Shown here in pieces: positions 41,509 to 49,467 of a DNA stretch of 61,423 bases; positions within the stretch are counted from its first letter, which is position 1; each line of letters starts with the position of its first letter. The notes under the pieces were generated by a model. It did no database searches and was not told the origin of the DNA. It saw nothing but the letters and a program-made list of their open reading frames with translations. The position numbers were made by a program, and so were the translations under genes. The DNA lies in IMG/VR virus record IMGVR_UViG_3300043410_001140, positions 1-61,423 of that record. One strand, written 5' to 3'. The stretch is from a virus.

Positions 41509-43401
41509 TTATTTTGCGTCTGCATAGTTTAAACCAATATCGCCTTCACACGATACGGGTAAATCCTGACACCACTTAGGTGCTACAGACATGGTAGCCA
41601 GCATGAACTCAAGCGCCCATGCACCTGCGGCTTTTGGCACTACGGCCACAACCTCGTCATGCACAGTCAATACAACTTTGTAGCGCGCGTCTGCGTCTGG
41701 GTTGTCGTTCTTGCGCATTTCTATGTCGATCTTGGCCATTTGGTCAAACACCACGATACGAGCCAAGGCTTGCACAATGTTTTCAACCATCTTGCCACCA
41801 TAGATTTTGACGGCGCCGTAGCGACCATCGTATTCAAAGCCGTCAGCAGTCTTGCGCAAGTTGGGGTAGCGAATCATCGTACCGTTTGGAAGGTGTACTC
41901 CCTCTGGCGTACAACGCAACTCGATGCCTACGCCAACCGTTGTCTCAAAACCTGCGGCCATTTTGCCCAATGCAGTGTGGCAAGCTTTCCAGATGTCAGC
42001 GATCTTGCTGAACTTGGCGCGGTACAGATTCACGGTGCGCTCTGCGTCTTTGATGTCCATATCCACGGACACCCCACCCATGCCGATCTTGAGCGTGGCT
42101 TTGAACTTGTCTTTGCCCATGCCATAGCCAAGCCCCAGAATACAGGTCTTACCGACGAAGCCCTCAACCTTGTCTGGGTTGTACTCTTTGCCGTTCTCGT
42201 CAATCGCTTTGGCTTTACGGTCAACCTTGCGGCCATACACATCAGAGGCAAACGACGAGTAGATGTCCACGTTCTTGCGGAAGTCTTCGACCAGATCAGT
42301 CTGGCCTGCCCACCATGCAACGACACGAGCTTCAATCTGAGCCGAGTCAACTGCCACCAGTACGTGGTTGTCAGGAACTTTAATGGCTCGACGCAACGCC
42401 CCACCTCGCGGTAGGTTTTGCAAGTTCATCTTGTCGCCGCCAGACGCTCTACCAGTATGCGCTCCCCAGTAGTTAAGCATGATCGGGAGTGCTCCGCGCT
42501 CTGCAATGCCGAGAAAAGACTCCGTGCGGGTTTCTTCAAGCGTAGACTTAATGCCGAGACGCGCAGCAACGACGGCTTGCACCGCTGGATTTGGATGCTC
42601 CGCCAAATCTTTGAAGGCTTGGTCTGTTTTGCCAAACGCATAGGTTTCTTTCTGTGTGCGTAGACTGACTTTTGTTGGGGGTTCGACTCCGAGTTTACGG
42701 AGCACGTCAGCAAACTGCAAGTTAGACATCAACGCCTCACGACCAATTGTGGTGTCAATGCGGGACATCAGTTTGGTTTTGTTTGCCTGTACTTTTTCTA
42801 AGTGAGCTGTGAGTACTTCTTTGTCCAACTCCAACACAGGGTCGGTGAACATGCGAAGCATCAAGTCTTGGATGTACAGTTCTTTTGCTGGGTTCCACTG
42901 TTTGAACACTTGGTACAAACCGTACGTGAGGTTGACGTCATTGATACAGTACTTGCCGTATGCGTCTATCTCAGCGGCAGAGAAGTCTTTGCGCCGCTTG
43001 CCCATGGCGTTGACCACCTCAGTACCTTTTTCGGCAAGTAGAAATTTCTTGGACAGTGCGGCTAGTGAAACACCAATCGTTTGCCCCGTAATTGGTCTCG
43101 CCATTGATAAGGTATCGAGATAGTACTTGGGGCGCAGTCCATATCGCCACGCGAGGATTGCCCCATCGAAAGCGGTGTGGTGACATAGAAGGTATGAGTT
43201 TGGTATGTCGAGCGATGTAAGTGCCAGCGAGATTCTTTCACTGCTGCCTGTAACCCATGTGGTTTCTCCATCGTCGATTTTGTATCCGAATCCAATGACT
43301 TCGAATCTTTGGTCTCTGATGTATTGCTCAGTTGTGATTTTGGAGAGACTGAAATCTTTGTCATAGTAAGTTTCAAAGTCAAGGGTGATTAATTTTGTCA
43401 T
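41509..43401 (-). CDS. Family A DNA polymerase
   Basis: A 630-residue polymerase with an N-terminal 3'-5' exonuclease (LDFETYYD, D8 and E10; HHTAFDGAIL, D79; YCINDVNLTY, D155). The C-terminal polymerase has NLQNLPRGG, motif A AVDSAQIEAR (D352), motif B GKTCILGLGYGMGKDKF (417-433) and motif C VHDEVV (H581, D582, E583). No 5'-3' exonuclease domain. It should copy the phage genome together with the primase-helicase. The start forms an ATGA overlap with the gene upstream. Confidence 0.95.
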   Translation of the reverse strand: MTKLITLDFETYYDKDFSLSKITTEQYIRDQRFEVIGFGYKIDDGETTWVTGSSERISLALTSLDIPNSYLLCHHTAFDGAILAWRYGLRPKYYLDTLSMARPITGQTIGVSLAALSKKFLLAEKGTEVVNAMGKRRKDFSAAEIDAYGKYCINDVNLTYGLYQVFKQWNPAKELYIQDLMLRMFTDPVLELDKEVLTAHLEKVQANKTKLMSRIDTTIGREALMSNLQFADVLRKLGVEPPTKVSLRTQKETYAFGKTDQAFKDLAEHPNPAVQAVVAARLGIKSTLEETRTESFLGIAERGALPIMLNYWGAHTGRASGGDKMNLQNLPRGGALRRAIKVPDNHVLVAVDSAQIEARVVAWWAGQTDLVEDFRKNVDIYSSFASDVYGRKVDRKAKAIDENGKEYNPDKVEGFVGKTCILGLGYGMGKDKFKATLKIGMGGVSVDMDIKDAERTVNLYRAKFSKIADIWKACHTALGKMAAGFETTVGVGIELRCTPEGVHLPNGTMIRYPNLRKTADGFEYDGRYGAVKIYGGKMVENIVQALARIVVFDQMAKIDIEMRKNDNPDADARYKVVLTVHDEVVAVVPKAAGAWALEFMLATMSVAPKWCQDLPVSCEGDIGLNYADAK

Positions 43402-43568
43402 GAGGGATTCCGGTCAATACGCGATGAACTGAGAAACCAAAACGCTTCTGTATGTTGGCGTCGGCAGCGGATCAATATGCCTGTGGCAAACGCGCGTTCG
43501 GCGTTCTTAAACCTCTGGTAGGTTTTGATTTCACCAGTCTCTTTGTTTTTTGATTTAAGGTAAATCAT
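43398..43568 (-). CDS. 56-residue basic protein upstream of polymerase
   Basis: Linked by 4-base ATGA overlaps both to the polymerase gene and to the gene before it. MIYLKSKNKETGEIKTYQR, then RFKNAERAFATGILIRCRR is a basic protein with beta/helix alternation. No family recognised. Coupling on both sides supports expression. Confidence 0.7.
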   Translation of the reverse strand: MIYLKSKNKETGEIKTYQRFKNAERAFATGILIRCRRQHTEAFWFLSSSRIDRNPS

Positions 43569-43762
43569 CTTGTAGCCGCTTCTATGGTAACGCGAACTTT
43601 GATTGGCTTGCCCTTGATCTTGAATGCGTCAATGTCGGCCTGTGCCTCTGACTTGAGGTCGTACAGTGAATAGCCAACCGTACTCCATGACGCCTTGTGG
43701 AAAGCACTGTCTTGAATTTCAATTGCCCACAGTTCTTTTGTGGTGCGGTGTGCCTGTCTCAT
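43565..43762 (-). CDS. Small hypothetical protein
   Basis: A 65-residue protein coupled by ATGA overlaps to both neighbours. It contains LWAIEIQDSAFHKASWSTV and a beta end (KGKPIKVRVTIEAATR). Unknown function. Confidence 0.7.
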   Translation of the reverse strand: MRQAHRTTKELWAIEIQDSAFHKASWSTVGYSLYDLKSEAQADIDAFKIKGKPIKVRVTIEAATR

Positions 43763-43920
43763 TTTTTACCTTTCGGTTTCTTAGGAATCTGCCCAATGTC
43801 CAATGGCAGTTCAGCGAATTTGAAGTTCGTCCTACGGTGAGGGCGTGGCTTTGGCGGCATTGGCGCCTTAATCTGTTCAGGTGTGTACCAGACAGCGGGG
43901 TTTGCGATCACTGTTTTCAT
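43759..43920 (-). CDS. 53-residue proline/lysine-rich protein
   Basis: ATG 43920 overlaps the stop of the upstream gene (ATGA), and its own stop overlaps the next start. MKTVIANPAVWYTPEQIKA is followed by a Pro/Lys/Arg-rich stretch (MPPKPRPHRR) and a Lys-rich end. Probably disordered and basic; it may bind nucleic acid or a partner. Unknown family. Confidence 0.65.
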   Translation of the reverse strand: MKTVIANPAVWYTPEQIKAPMPPKPRPHRRTNFKFAELPLDIGQIPKKPKGKK

Positions 43921-44384
43921 GCAATCTTTCTGGCTTTCTTGTGGCGCACATCTTTCTCAACAACCTCAAGCGCGCGCTCCATGTCCCACACGGAGCTTTC
44001 TTTCAGCTGGGCATCGTGGATTTCCAGCATCAAGTTGATAGCAGTCAGCTCATGTGCTCTGCAGATAAACCGATTGTCACGAGACACGCCACGAATGGCA
44101 ACTGCAAGCAACGCATCTTGGCCAGCGCGAATTTCTTCAGACCAGTCCCGACCAAGTGAAGCCTTGACTCGAATATAGCCTTCGCACATATTGGCAGCAC
44201 CAATGAGAATGTCCATTGCTTCTTTGTCGGCCTCGCCACGGCGCAACTTATCCATCGCGTCATGGTTTTTAATCATCAGGCTTGTACCTGCACTGATAGA
44301 GGCAACAGTTTTCACACTGGACATTACCCACGAAATGTTGTCTGTGCGTACGCCTTTGGGCTTGTACTTGCTACGCTTTCTCAT
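43917..44384 (-). CDS. Helical hypothetical protein
   Basis: A 155-residue protein with a basic start (MRKRSKYKPKG) and a helical body (CEGYIRVKASLGRDWSEEI, AHELTAINLMLEIHDAQL). Coupled to both neighbours by ATGA. Similar small proteins are common in podovirus early regions; function unknown. Confidence 0.7.
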   Translation of the reverse strand: MRKRSKYKPKGVRTDNISWVMSSVKTVASISAGTSLMIKNHDAMDKLRRGEADKEAMDILIGAANMCEGYIRVKASLGRDWSEEIRAGQDALLAVAIRGVSRDNRFICRAHELTAINLMLEIHDAQLKESSVWDMERALEVVEKDVRHKKARKIA

Positions 44385-44701
44385 TGCAGTGCTTGATCCA
44401 CCAGTAATGCAGCGACAGCTTCGGCAAGGTTTTGCCCCTCTGCCACCAAGAAGATTGATGAAAAGATTTGCTCATGGTTCATGTTCCCACGAGGGGGAAC
44501 TGTGTTGTTGCGTTTGACCCATGTTGCTTCCAACACTCTGCCATTCATCGCTGGTCGAATTGTGATACTACAAATGGCCTGCGTGTCGAAACGAGTTGGC
44601 TGCTTAGGCGGATCGCTAGCGAGTTCATACTCACGAACGTTGTTTTCTGGCCGTGTCATCATGGCTATTTTTTTAGCCATTGAATGGATGAATGCTTTCA
44701 T
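44381..44701 (-). CDS. Hypothetical protein
   Basis: A 106-residue protein in the coupled run. An N-terminal basic helix is followed by beta segments (QAICSITIRPAMNGRVLEA) and a C-terminal helix (EGQNLAEAVAALLVDQAL). Unknown family. Confidence 0.65.
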   Translation of the reverse strand: MKAFIHSMAKKIAMMTRPENNVREYELASDPPKQPTRFDTQAICSITIRPAMNGRVLEATWVKRNNTVPPRGNMNHEQIFSSIFLVAEGQNLAEAVAALLVDQALQ

Positions 44702-44985
44702 AATTTAACTCCCGCCACGATTGTGAATTCGCCGTTTGCACGATCAAGTGTTTCAGACACTTCTTTTTGTGCTTTATAAGCGTTGATGATGTCTGGATGT
44801 GCTTTCTCCATCCATTCCATGAACTCCATGCCTTTGTACATAAGGGGTTCACAGTAATTGAGGCGCGAAATTACTCCATTGAGCTCAGTTGTAAGCGCTG
44901 CTAACTGAGATTCAACCCCTCGTTTGAAATTCTGCAGATCGGCGGGAGCGAGTAAGTCTGGCGTTGAATAGTATGTGCCAACCAT
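44698..44985 (-). CDS. Helical hypothetical protein
   Basis: A 95-residue protein from ATG 44985 with a strong GGAGG RBS inside the preceding gene's end. Contains ADLQNFKRGVESQLAALTT and MEFMEWMEKAHPDIINAYK, a probable coiled coil. Its stop overlaps the next start. Confidence 0.68.
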   Translation of the reverse strand: MVGTYYSTPDLLAPADLQNFKRGVESQLAALTTELNGVISRLNYCEPLMYKGMEFMEWMEKAHPDIINAYKAQKEVSETLDRANGEFTIVAGVKL

Positions 44986-44986
44986 G

Positions 44987-45565
44987 TTAGCCTCCGAAAA
45001 TCTTTTTGAGTTGGTCATAGACTTCTCGTGCTTGCAGTACGCTCAAAGAATTGATGAATGCAGTTGTGCTTTGTTGGAACGTAGGCTCAACATTGACCAC
45101 AGGTTTGGCAGCACTTTTTGGTGGACGACCACGTTTGGCTTTTGTTTTGGCCAGCTTTTCTTCACGCTTGCGCTTCATTGTTTCCAAAGATGCTGCTCGG
45201 GCTTCTTGCAGCCGTTTGATTTTTTCTTCCTTGGTGAGGGCTTGATATGGCTTATCAGTCACATAATAGCGACGAGCACTAAAGGAGGCATCAAACACAT
45301 GCTTAAGCAAGCCACGACTGATCAGTTGAGTGATTCGCGTTGACGCCCCATCGCGCAGCAAGTTACACCCTGCCACCACATCAGAAGCAAGGCATCCGGG
45401 ATGTGTCTTGATGAAGTGGTACACCATTGATGTGTAGTTCACTTTGTTGTCTTCGTCAACTTGGACTTGAACGTCTTGTGCGCCAACGTCGTCATCGAAC
45501 TTGAGGCTATCAAGTTTCATTTTGGGGATCACTTTCGTAAATAATTCAGTTTGAATGTCTGGCAT
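44987..45565 (-). CDS. Winged-helix-like protein with AT-hook
   Basis: A 192-residue protein from ATG 45565 behind CTGGAGAAGTG. The middle (YTSMVYHFIKTHPGCLASD, then GASTRITQLISRGLLKH) has the helix-turn-helix and wing order of winged-helix domains. It is followed by a basic region with KRGRPPKS, an AT-hook-type minor-groove motif, and a C-terminal helix. It looks like a DNA-binding protein and may regulate phage or host promoters. Confidence 0.6.
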   Translation of the reverse strand: MPDIQTELFTKVIPKMKLDSLKFDDDVGAQDVQVQVDEDNKVNYTSMVYHFIKTHPGCLASDVVAGCNLLRDGASTRITQLISRGLLKHVFDASFSARRYYVTDKPYQALTKEEKIKRLQEARAASLETMKRKREEKLAKTKAKRGRPPKSAAKPVVNVEPTFQQSTTAFINSLSVLQAREVYDQLKKIFGG

Positions 45566-45566
45566 G

Positions 45567-45878
45567 TCACTTCTCCAGTTTGTTTTCCACCATGATCGCA
45601 ACAAACAGGTCTTGCAGTTCGTCCATGTCCTTGCAGATTTTTCGTTTCCCAGCGCAGGAAATCACATAGCCGTTGTCCACTTGTTCGACAGTAAACGCCA
45701 AAGTGGACTTTGTAGCTCTAAATATGTCAGCCGATATTGCGTTTTGAGCGCCGTGTGGCCATGGTTGGTTAGTGCCAAGCATTGTGCTTTGGTTAGTAAG
45801 GTTCCCAGACCCCCCACTGCCAACGGTAGTACCAAAAAACCCTGATTGCGCAGCTGCGTTTTGGAATGGGTGTGACAT
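45567..45878 (-). CDS. Hypothetical protein with Gly/Ser-rich start
   Basis: A 103-residue protein from ATG 45878, RBS GGGAAG. The Gly/Ser/Asn-rich N-terminus (MSHPFQNAAAQSGFFGTTV) is flexible; the rest is a compact alpha/beta unit (FTVEQVDNGYVISCAGKRK, DELQDLFVAIMVENKL). Unknown. Confidence 0.65.
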   Translation of the reverse strand: MSHPFQNAAAQSGFFGTTVGSGGSGNLTNQSTMLGTNQPWPHGAQNAISADIFRATKSTLAFTVEQVDNGYVISCAGKRKICKDMDELQDLFVAIMVENKLEK

Positions 45879-45882
45879 AGCG

Positions 45883-46254
45883 TTACTTCCCTTCTGCTTG
45901 TTTGCGCTTAAGGACTTCGACAAGTTTTTCAAGATAGTGGATACCTTTTCCAATCTCTTGGACTGCTTCATCTTTTGTCCCCATTCGCATTAAGTATTTC
46001 AATGCGCCCGAACGGTACGCACCGATTTGCTGGTCAATCGGCCATGTGTCTACAACATCCCACGGCTGCACTGCAAGTTTTTTGTAGTGATCGCCACCGA
46101 CTTGTCGCAGGCTCGGTTGATTCATGATAGGTGACGGCTCCGGCGTTTGACCTGTAGCCAATCGAATGTTGCGCAGCACTGGACAAACATCAGCCTCGTC
46201 AAACTTACAGCCTGACGCATCGCAGTGGTTCATGTGTTGGTAGTATTCAGCCAT
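45883..46254 (-). CDS. DUF3310-type protein
   Basis: A 123-residue protein from ATG 46254. Residues about 50-120 match DUF3310, a phage family loosely annotated as nucleotide kinase-like: QVGGDHYKKLAVQPWDVVD, GAYRSGALKYLMRMG and IGKGIHYLEKLVEVL. The N-terminal extension has four Cys/His-type residues (HMNHCDASGCKFDEADVC). An internal ATG (46128) preceded by CACCTATC lies just before the domain. Confidence 0.75.
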   Translation of the reverse strand: MAEYYQHMNHCDASGCKFDEADVCPVLRNIRLATGQTPEPSPIMNQPSLRQVGGDHYKKLAVQPWDVVDTWPIDQQIGAYRSGALKYLMRMGTKDEAVQEIGKGIHYLEKLVEVLKRKQAEGK

Positions 46255-46444
46255 AGTGTTTCTTGTGTGGGTCAAGTCCGAAGTGAATCATTAGTTGGAC
46301 AAGGCGTGACTCGATACGTGCCATCCTCGCTGCGAGTTCGCTGTTGCTCGGGTGTGAGCTTGTCTGCGTACTTTGCGAATAGCCACTTGTCCCCGAGGGT
46401 CGTGACACTCCGCATCCAGTCTCTTTGGTATCGTCTTTTGACAT
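46247..46444 (-). CDS. Small protein overlapping its neighbour by 173 bases
   Basis: A 65-residue protein from ATG 46444. The N-terminal half is a Ser/Thr-rich linker, overprinted on the 46272 gene. The C-terminal part (ELAARMARIESRLVQLMIHFGLD) is a clear amphipathic helix of a type frequent in small phage proteins. The start codon choice is uncertain. Confidence 0.55.
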   Translation of the reverse strand: MSKDDTKETGCGVSRPSGTSGYSQSTQTSSHPSNSELAARMARIESRLVQLMIHFGLDPHKKHYG

Positions 46445-46508
46445 ATTGTGGTACTTCATAGGCGTTGAAAATCCGGATCGCTCGTCGAGCAAGTTGGTAG
46501 TTGGTCAT
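46272..46508 (-). CDS. Small basic protein
   Basis: A 78-residue protein with MTNYQLARRAIRIFNAYEV, then RRYQRDWMRSVTTLGDKWL, basic and aromatic-rich. The C-terminal 50 residues share DNA with the 46247 gene in another frame, and that end is less ordered (TPEQQRTRSEDG). Both genes look real, so this is probable overprinting. Confidence 0.62.
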   Translation of the reverse strand: MTNYQLARRAIRIFNAYEVPQYVKRRYQRDWMRSVTTLGDKWLFAKYADKLTPEQQRTRSEDGTYRVTPCPTNDSLRT

Positions 46509-46517
46509 GGGTCACTT

Positions 46518-47171
46518 TCATACAGACAACTTGTGGTTCACTGCTGCTGCAGTAATTTCATCTGTTTTGATTTGAGCCAGCACTTCGGCGGCTCGTGAAA
46601 CTGTTTTGTTGGAAGCCACGCCAGCGTTCACACGAGTGATGTATGTGTCTTCGATGTACAGCGTAAGGGCTGGCCACAGCTTGACCGCTTCGTTCAAAGA
46701 CTTGGATGCCTTCAAGAACTCACGAACTTGCTCTTTGATTTCGCTCCACTTGCTTTTGATTTCGTCAGCCTTTTTCCATTGCTCGATGTACTTGGCGCAA
46801 ATCGTTTGTGCAAATGAATGCGATTCTGGAATGGCGACGGGGGCTGAATCGTAGCCGTTCTCACGTTTGCATGGAACGACGTACTTATCGCTAATTGATC
46901 TGGCGTAGACAGTAATTGTTTTTGTCTCATCGCCAACTTGCGCGTCAATGTGGATGTTGAGCATGCTGACATATTGCAGCCAGCTTTCTGGGATGCGGTG
47001 CCGCAAGTCGATGTGATTGCCCCAGACCAAGTTGGTAATGGCGGGGTCAGACGCCGACATGTTGAATGAGTTTTGCATATCGCCCAGAGCGCGGATTTCT
47101 TTTTCGCACATCTTGTTGATGTTTTCAACTGTGCTTGCGACGAGGGCGGCGGAAATTGCTACGTATGCCAT
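46518..47171 (-). CDS. Hypothetical protein, first gene after an internal promoter
   Basis: A 217-residue protein. VAISAALVASTVENINKMC at the start, a beta-rich centre (IDAQVGDETKTITVYARS), and a helical second half (EIKEQVREFLKASKSLNE). It follows a good promoter at 47197-47225 and so may be made at a distinct time. Unknown family. Confidence 0.72.
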   Translation of the reverse strand: MAYVAISAALVASTVENINKMCEKEIRALGDMQNSFNMSASDPAITNLVWGNHIDLRHRIPESWLQYVSMLNIHIDAQVGDETKTITVYARSISDKYVVPCKRENGYDSAPVAIPESHSFAQTICAKYIEQWKKADEIKSKWSEIKEQVREFLKASKSLNEAVKLWPALTLYIEDTYITRVNAGVASNKTVSRAAEVLAQIKTDEITAAAVNHKLSV

Positions 47172-47196
47172 GGTTTTCTTTCAGTAAGTGAGGTTG

Positions 47197-47225
47197 ATGA
47201 TACACGAACGTGTGTATGTTTGCAA
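47197..47225 (-). promoter_or_regulatory. Leftward promoter with embedded palindrome
   Basis: On the minus strand, TTGCAA (47220-47225) and TATCAT (47197-47202) are 17 bases apart. The spacer contains the palindrome ACACGTTCGTGT (47202-47213), a likely operator. A6T6 DNA (47224-47235) sits at the -35 end and could act as an UP-like bent element. It would drive the 217-residue gene and those after it. Confidence 0.6.
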
Positions 47226-47251
47226 AAAATTTTTTAGGGGTTTTCTCTAGG

Positions 47252-47470
47252 TCATTGTTTACTCCTTGCTCGGATTTCTGCTGCCAATATGTCTGTGATT
47301 GCTGTGTTTTGGTTGTCTAGGTGCTTTGCACACGCCTCACGCTCTTTAGCTGCTACCAACTCGGCAAAGGCTTCAAGGTGTTTTTGTAAACCTTCTCGGT
47401 CAATTATTTCTTGATCCCACCAATCTTCAATACCAGCCTGTTTAGCCAATCCAATGATTTCTTGTGTCAT
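47252..47470 (-). CDS. Small acidic helical protein
   Basis: A 72-residue protein: ALAKQAGIEDWW-like start (IGLAKQAGIEDWWDQEI) and HLEAFAELVAAKEREACAK, a motif common in small phage proteins of unknown role. Coupled by ATGA to the upstream gene. Confidence 0.7.
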   Translation of the reverse strand: MTQEIIGLAKQAGIEDWWDQEIIDREGLQKHLEAFAELVAAKEREACAKHLDNQNTAITDILAAEIRARSKQ

Positions 47471-47676
47471 ACCGGTGCGTCCTCATGGTTGTCGGGGTTG
47501 AACTTTGGCGGCTTGTTGCCGTTGTCTTTCGGGTTAGGGAATGCTGGGAATGGCCATGGCCGTTCATTAATTTTTTGCATTTTTAATTCGAACGCTATTT
47601 GTTCAAGCTTTGCGCAAATCCCCATACCAGTTAGAGAAATCACCAGCAGCAACAAATTTAATTGCATCCAAGTCAT
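47467..47676 (-). CDS. Small membrane protein
   Basis: A 69-residue protein with one N-terminal membrane helix (LNLLLLVISLTGMGICA, 6-22) and a Pro/Asn-rich soluble tail. Overlaps the next gene by 4 bases. Unknown role. Confidence 0.65.
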   Translation of the reverse strand: MTWMQLNLLLLVISLTGMGICAKLEQIAFELKMQKINERPWPFPAFPNPKDNGNKPPKFNPDNHEDAPV

Positions 47677-47687
47677 GTCTTACTCCT

Positions 47688-47873
47688 TCATTTGCTATAC
47701 GGCGCGCAGTATGCTTCCACCGTGTGTCCATTAGCCATGCGTTTGATCTTTTCAGCAGCGTCGGCGCAAGCGTCTTGCGTTTTGAACACTTGCATGCTGA
47801 CTTGTGGGTAGTATTTATCTACACGATAGTAGCTTTGGCTGACAGCGAACCACATTACGATTAACACACTCAT
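47688..47873 (-). CDS. Small protein with N-terminal hydrophobic segment
   Basis: A 61-residue protein starting MSVLIVMWFAVSQSYYRV, a signal or anchor segment, followed by QVFKTQDACADAAEKI and a second Cys near the end (EAYCAPYSK); a disulfide is possible. The AGGAGTAAAAC RBS is the same cassette seen before the 47877 gene. Confidence 0.65.
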   Translation of the reverse strand: MSVLIVMWFAVSQSYYRVDKYYPQVSMQVFKTQDACADAAEKIKRMANGHTVEAYCAPYSK

Positions 47874-47876
47874 GTT

Positions 47877-48233
47877 TTACTCCTTTATGCCGTGGGCGGC
47901 GTCGATTGCATGGTCAATAACTTCATCCATTGCTGCGCCGCGATTTCTCATTGCTGCACGCCATGCGTTTTCCGCTAATTCGGCGTTGGCATTGTTTCGC
48001 AAAAATAGATAACGTTCTGAGTTCTTCTGCTCATCCGTCAGCGGCTTGCGGGGTTGTGGGTGGGTGTAGAGAGGCTCATTGTTTGGTGAAGGCTTACCGT
48101 CAACGCCAATCACAGGGTCATCAAAGTCGCGGTCATTTAATGCATTGCGCAGGCATTTAACAATATTGTTATTCCCAACAACAGCACCAATCTCGATCAG
48201 ATCAATAATTGCCTCTACTGCTTCAATACTCAT
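47877..48233 (-). CDS. Hypothetical early protein
   Basis: A 118-residue acidic protein behind AAGGAGTAAAAC. EAIIDLIEIGAVVGNNNIV at the start, Pro-rich centre (EPLYTHPQPRKPLT) and a helical end (ENAWRAAMRNRGAAMDEVI). Unknown family. Confidence 0.7.
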   Translation of the reverse strand: MSIEAVEAIIDLIEIGAVVGNNNIVKCLRNALNDRDFDDPVIGVDGKPSPNNEPLYTHPQPRKPLTDEQKNSERYLFLRNNANAELAENAWRAAMRNRGAAMDEVIDHAIDAAHGIKE

Positions 48234-48236
48234 GTT

Positions 48237-48308
48237 TTACTCCTTAAACAATAGCCACATAAAAAGGCAAACGACGATGGTTACGCAGACTGATTGGACG
48301 TCACTCAT
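48237..48308 (-). CDS. 23-residue membrane microprotein
   Basis: ATG 48308 overlaps the stop of the 278-residue gene (ATGA). The product is one hydrophobic helix (VCVTIVVCLFMWLLF) with short polar ends. Its last codons (AAG GAG TAA) form the RBS of the next gene, so its translation would position ribosomes there. It could be a membrane microprotein or a coupling leader. Confidence 0.5.
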   Translation of the reverse strand: MSDVQSVCVTIVVCLFMWLLFKE

Positions 48309-49141
48309 GCGACCACCTTTTCATAGCCACCGATTAAATCGTAGATATGCGTACGCACAAGTCGTAAGCCGTTGTTGATGCCGCGAGCCAGCATGATTTT
48401 GCGGCGGTCTTCGTCCGTAGTCTTGACCCATTGGCCATTGACGTAGTCACTGTACTGAGGCAGATCAGACATACGGAGTCCCAAATTCACGGTTGCAATC
48501 GCGTCTTCGGCGGATGGGTTTTTGTAGTTGATATCAGCGACTAGAGGCGGCTGCGGGTTTCGTTTCCCATTCAAACGGTTCACAGCGTACTCATCGAACA
48601 CACCGATACGCTCCATCGCATGGATCAACGTGCGAAGAACTTTTGTCTCGGCTTTGGCCTGTTGGATCGCTTCGGATTTCACTAGCGTTTTCATATCCGT
48701 TGGCGGATTGAGCAGCTTCTCGGGCGTACCGTATTTGGCGTCCATCAGGAATTGCAAACCAGACGCATATGGAATGGTTTTGTCCGCTGCTGTTTTCCAC
48801 TGAGGGTTCCCCTTGTAGATTCGGATACATTGCTCTTTGTTGCCATGTCTTTTCGCATCAGAATAGATGTGCGTGTCTGTCAACGCAGATATGCGGCGCA
48901 TTGTTGTTGGCGTTAGCTTTTGAACATGCGTAATTGTCAACAGGTTGTCTTTGTCCATGGTGGCCAGAGACACAGGCTCAAGGCGCTTTCGGTTTTCTTT
49001 TTTCCAGCCCACCATTGGCTCGTACATTATTTCAAACAAACCATTCTCGCGTTGGTACAAGCCACAGTCTGGAAATATGCGTTTCACAGCTGAGTTTTTT
49101 GCGCGTTTCAGGTAGAGCTCATTTAGTTTTTGCCAGTTCAT
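48305..49141 (-). CDS. Hypothetical protein, 278 residues
   Basis: A basic alpha/beta protein. MNWQKLNELYLKRAKNSAV, then CGLYQRENGLFEIMYEP and a C-terminal half rich in helices (IMLARGINNGLRLVRTHI). Coupled by ATGA to the next and previous genes. No family recognised; comparable genes occur in early regions of podovirus-like phages. Confidence 0.7.
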   Translation of the reverse strand: MNWQKLNELYLKRAKNSAVKRIFPDCGLYQRENGLFEIMYEPMVGWKKENRKRLEPVSLATMDKDNLLTITHVQKLTPTTMRRISALTDTHIYSDAKRHGNKEQCIRIYKGNPQWKTAADKTIPYASGLQFLMDAKYGTPEKLLNPPTDMKTLVKSEAIQQAKAETKVLRTLIHAMERIGVFDEYAVNRLNGKRNPQPPLVADINYKNPSAEDAIATVNLGLRMSDLPQYSDYVNGQWVKTTDEDRRKIMLARGINNGLRLVRTHIYDLIGGYEKVVA

Positions 49142-49467
49142 GTTTTTCCTTCGTCAGTTAGTCGTTGTGCCACTTGTGAGGCGATGCGTCTTGCAAGCAT
49201 CCTCTTTTCTCTTTCAATCAAGAATCGAACGTACTCTTTGTTTACCCACGAGGGGATTGTTTGGACAGAATATTTAATCTCTCCGTGAAGAAGATACACC
49301 TTGGCCACTTGCAGGTTGTACGGGTTTATTGGGCTGACTTGTTTTAAATAGGATACGGTGGTTGACCGCACCCACTCAAGCCTAAGCCCCACCACCCAGT
49401 CGTTGGTATGCAGCGTATGCTGCTTCTCCGTCTGTGAATGTGGCTCTGTAGTATTGGAGTTCATCAC
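49138..49467 (-). CDS. Hypothetical protein with uncertain start
   Basis: Up to 109 residues. The last 85 (from about LRLEWVRSTTVSYLK) look structured, ending in a basic helix (EREKRMLARRIASQVAQRL). The first 25 residues overlap the 49382 gene, so a GTG start near 49392 is an alternative. Confidence 0.58.
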   Translation of the reverse strand: MMNSNTTEPHSQTEKQHTLHTNDWVVGLRLEWVRSTTVSYLKQVSPINPYNLQVAKVYLLHGEIKYSVQTIPSWVNKEYVRFLIEREKRMLARRIASQVAQRLTDEGKT

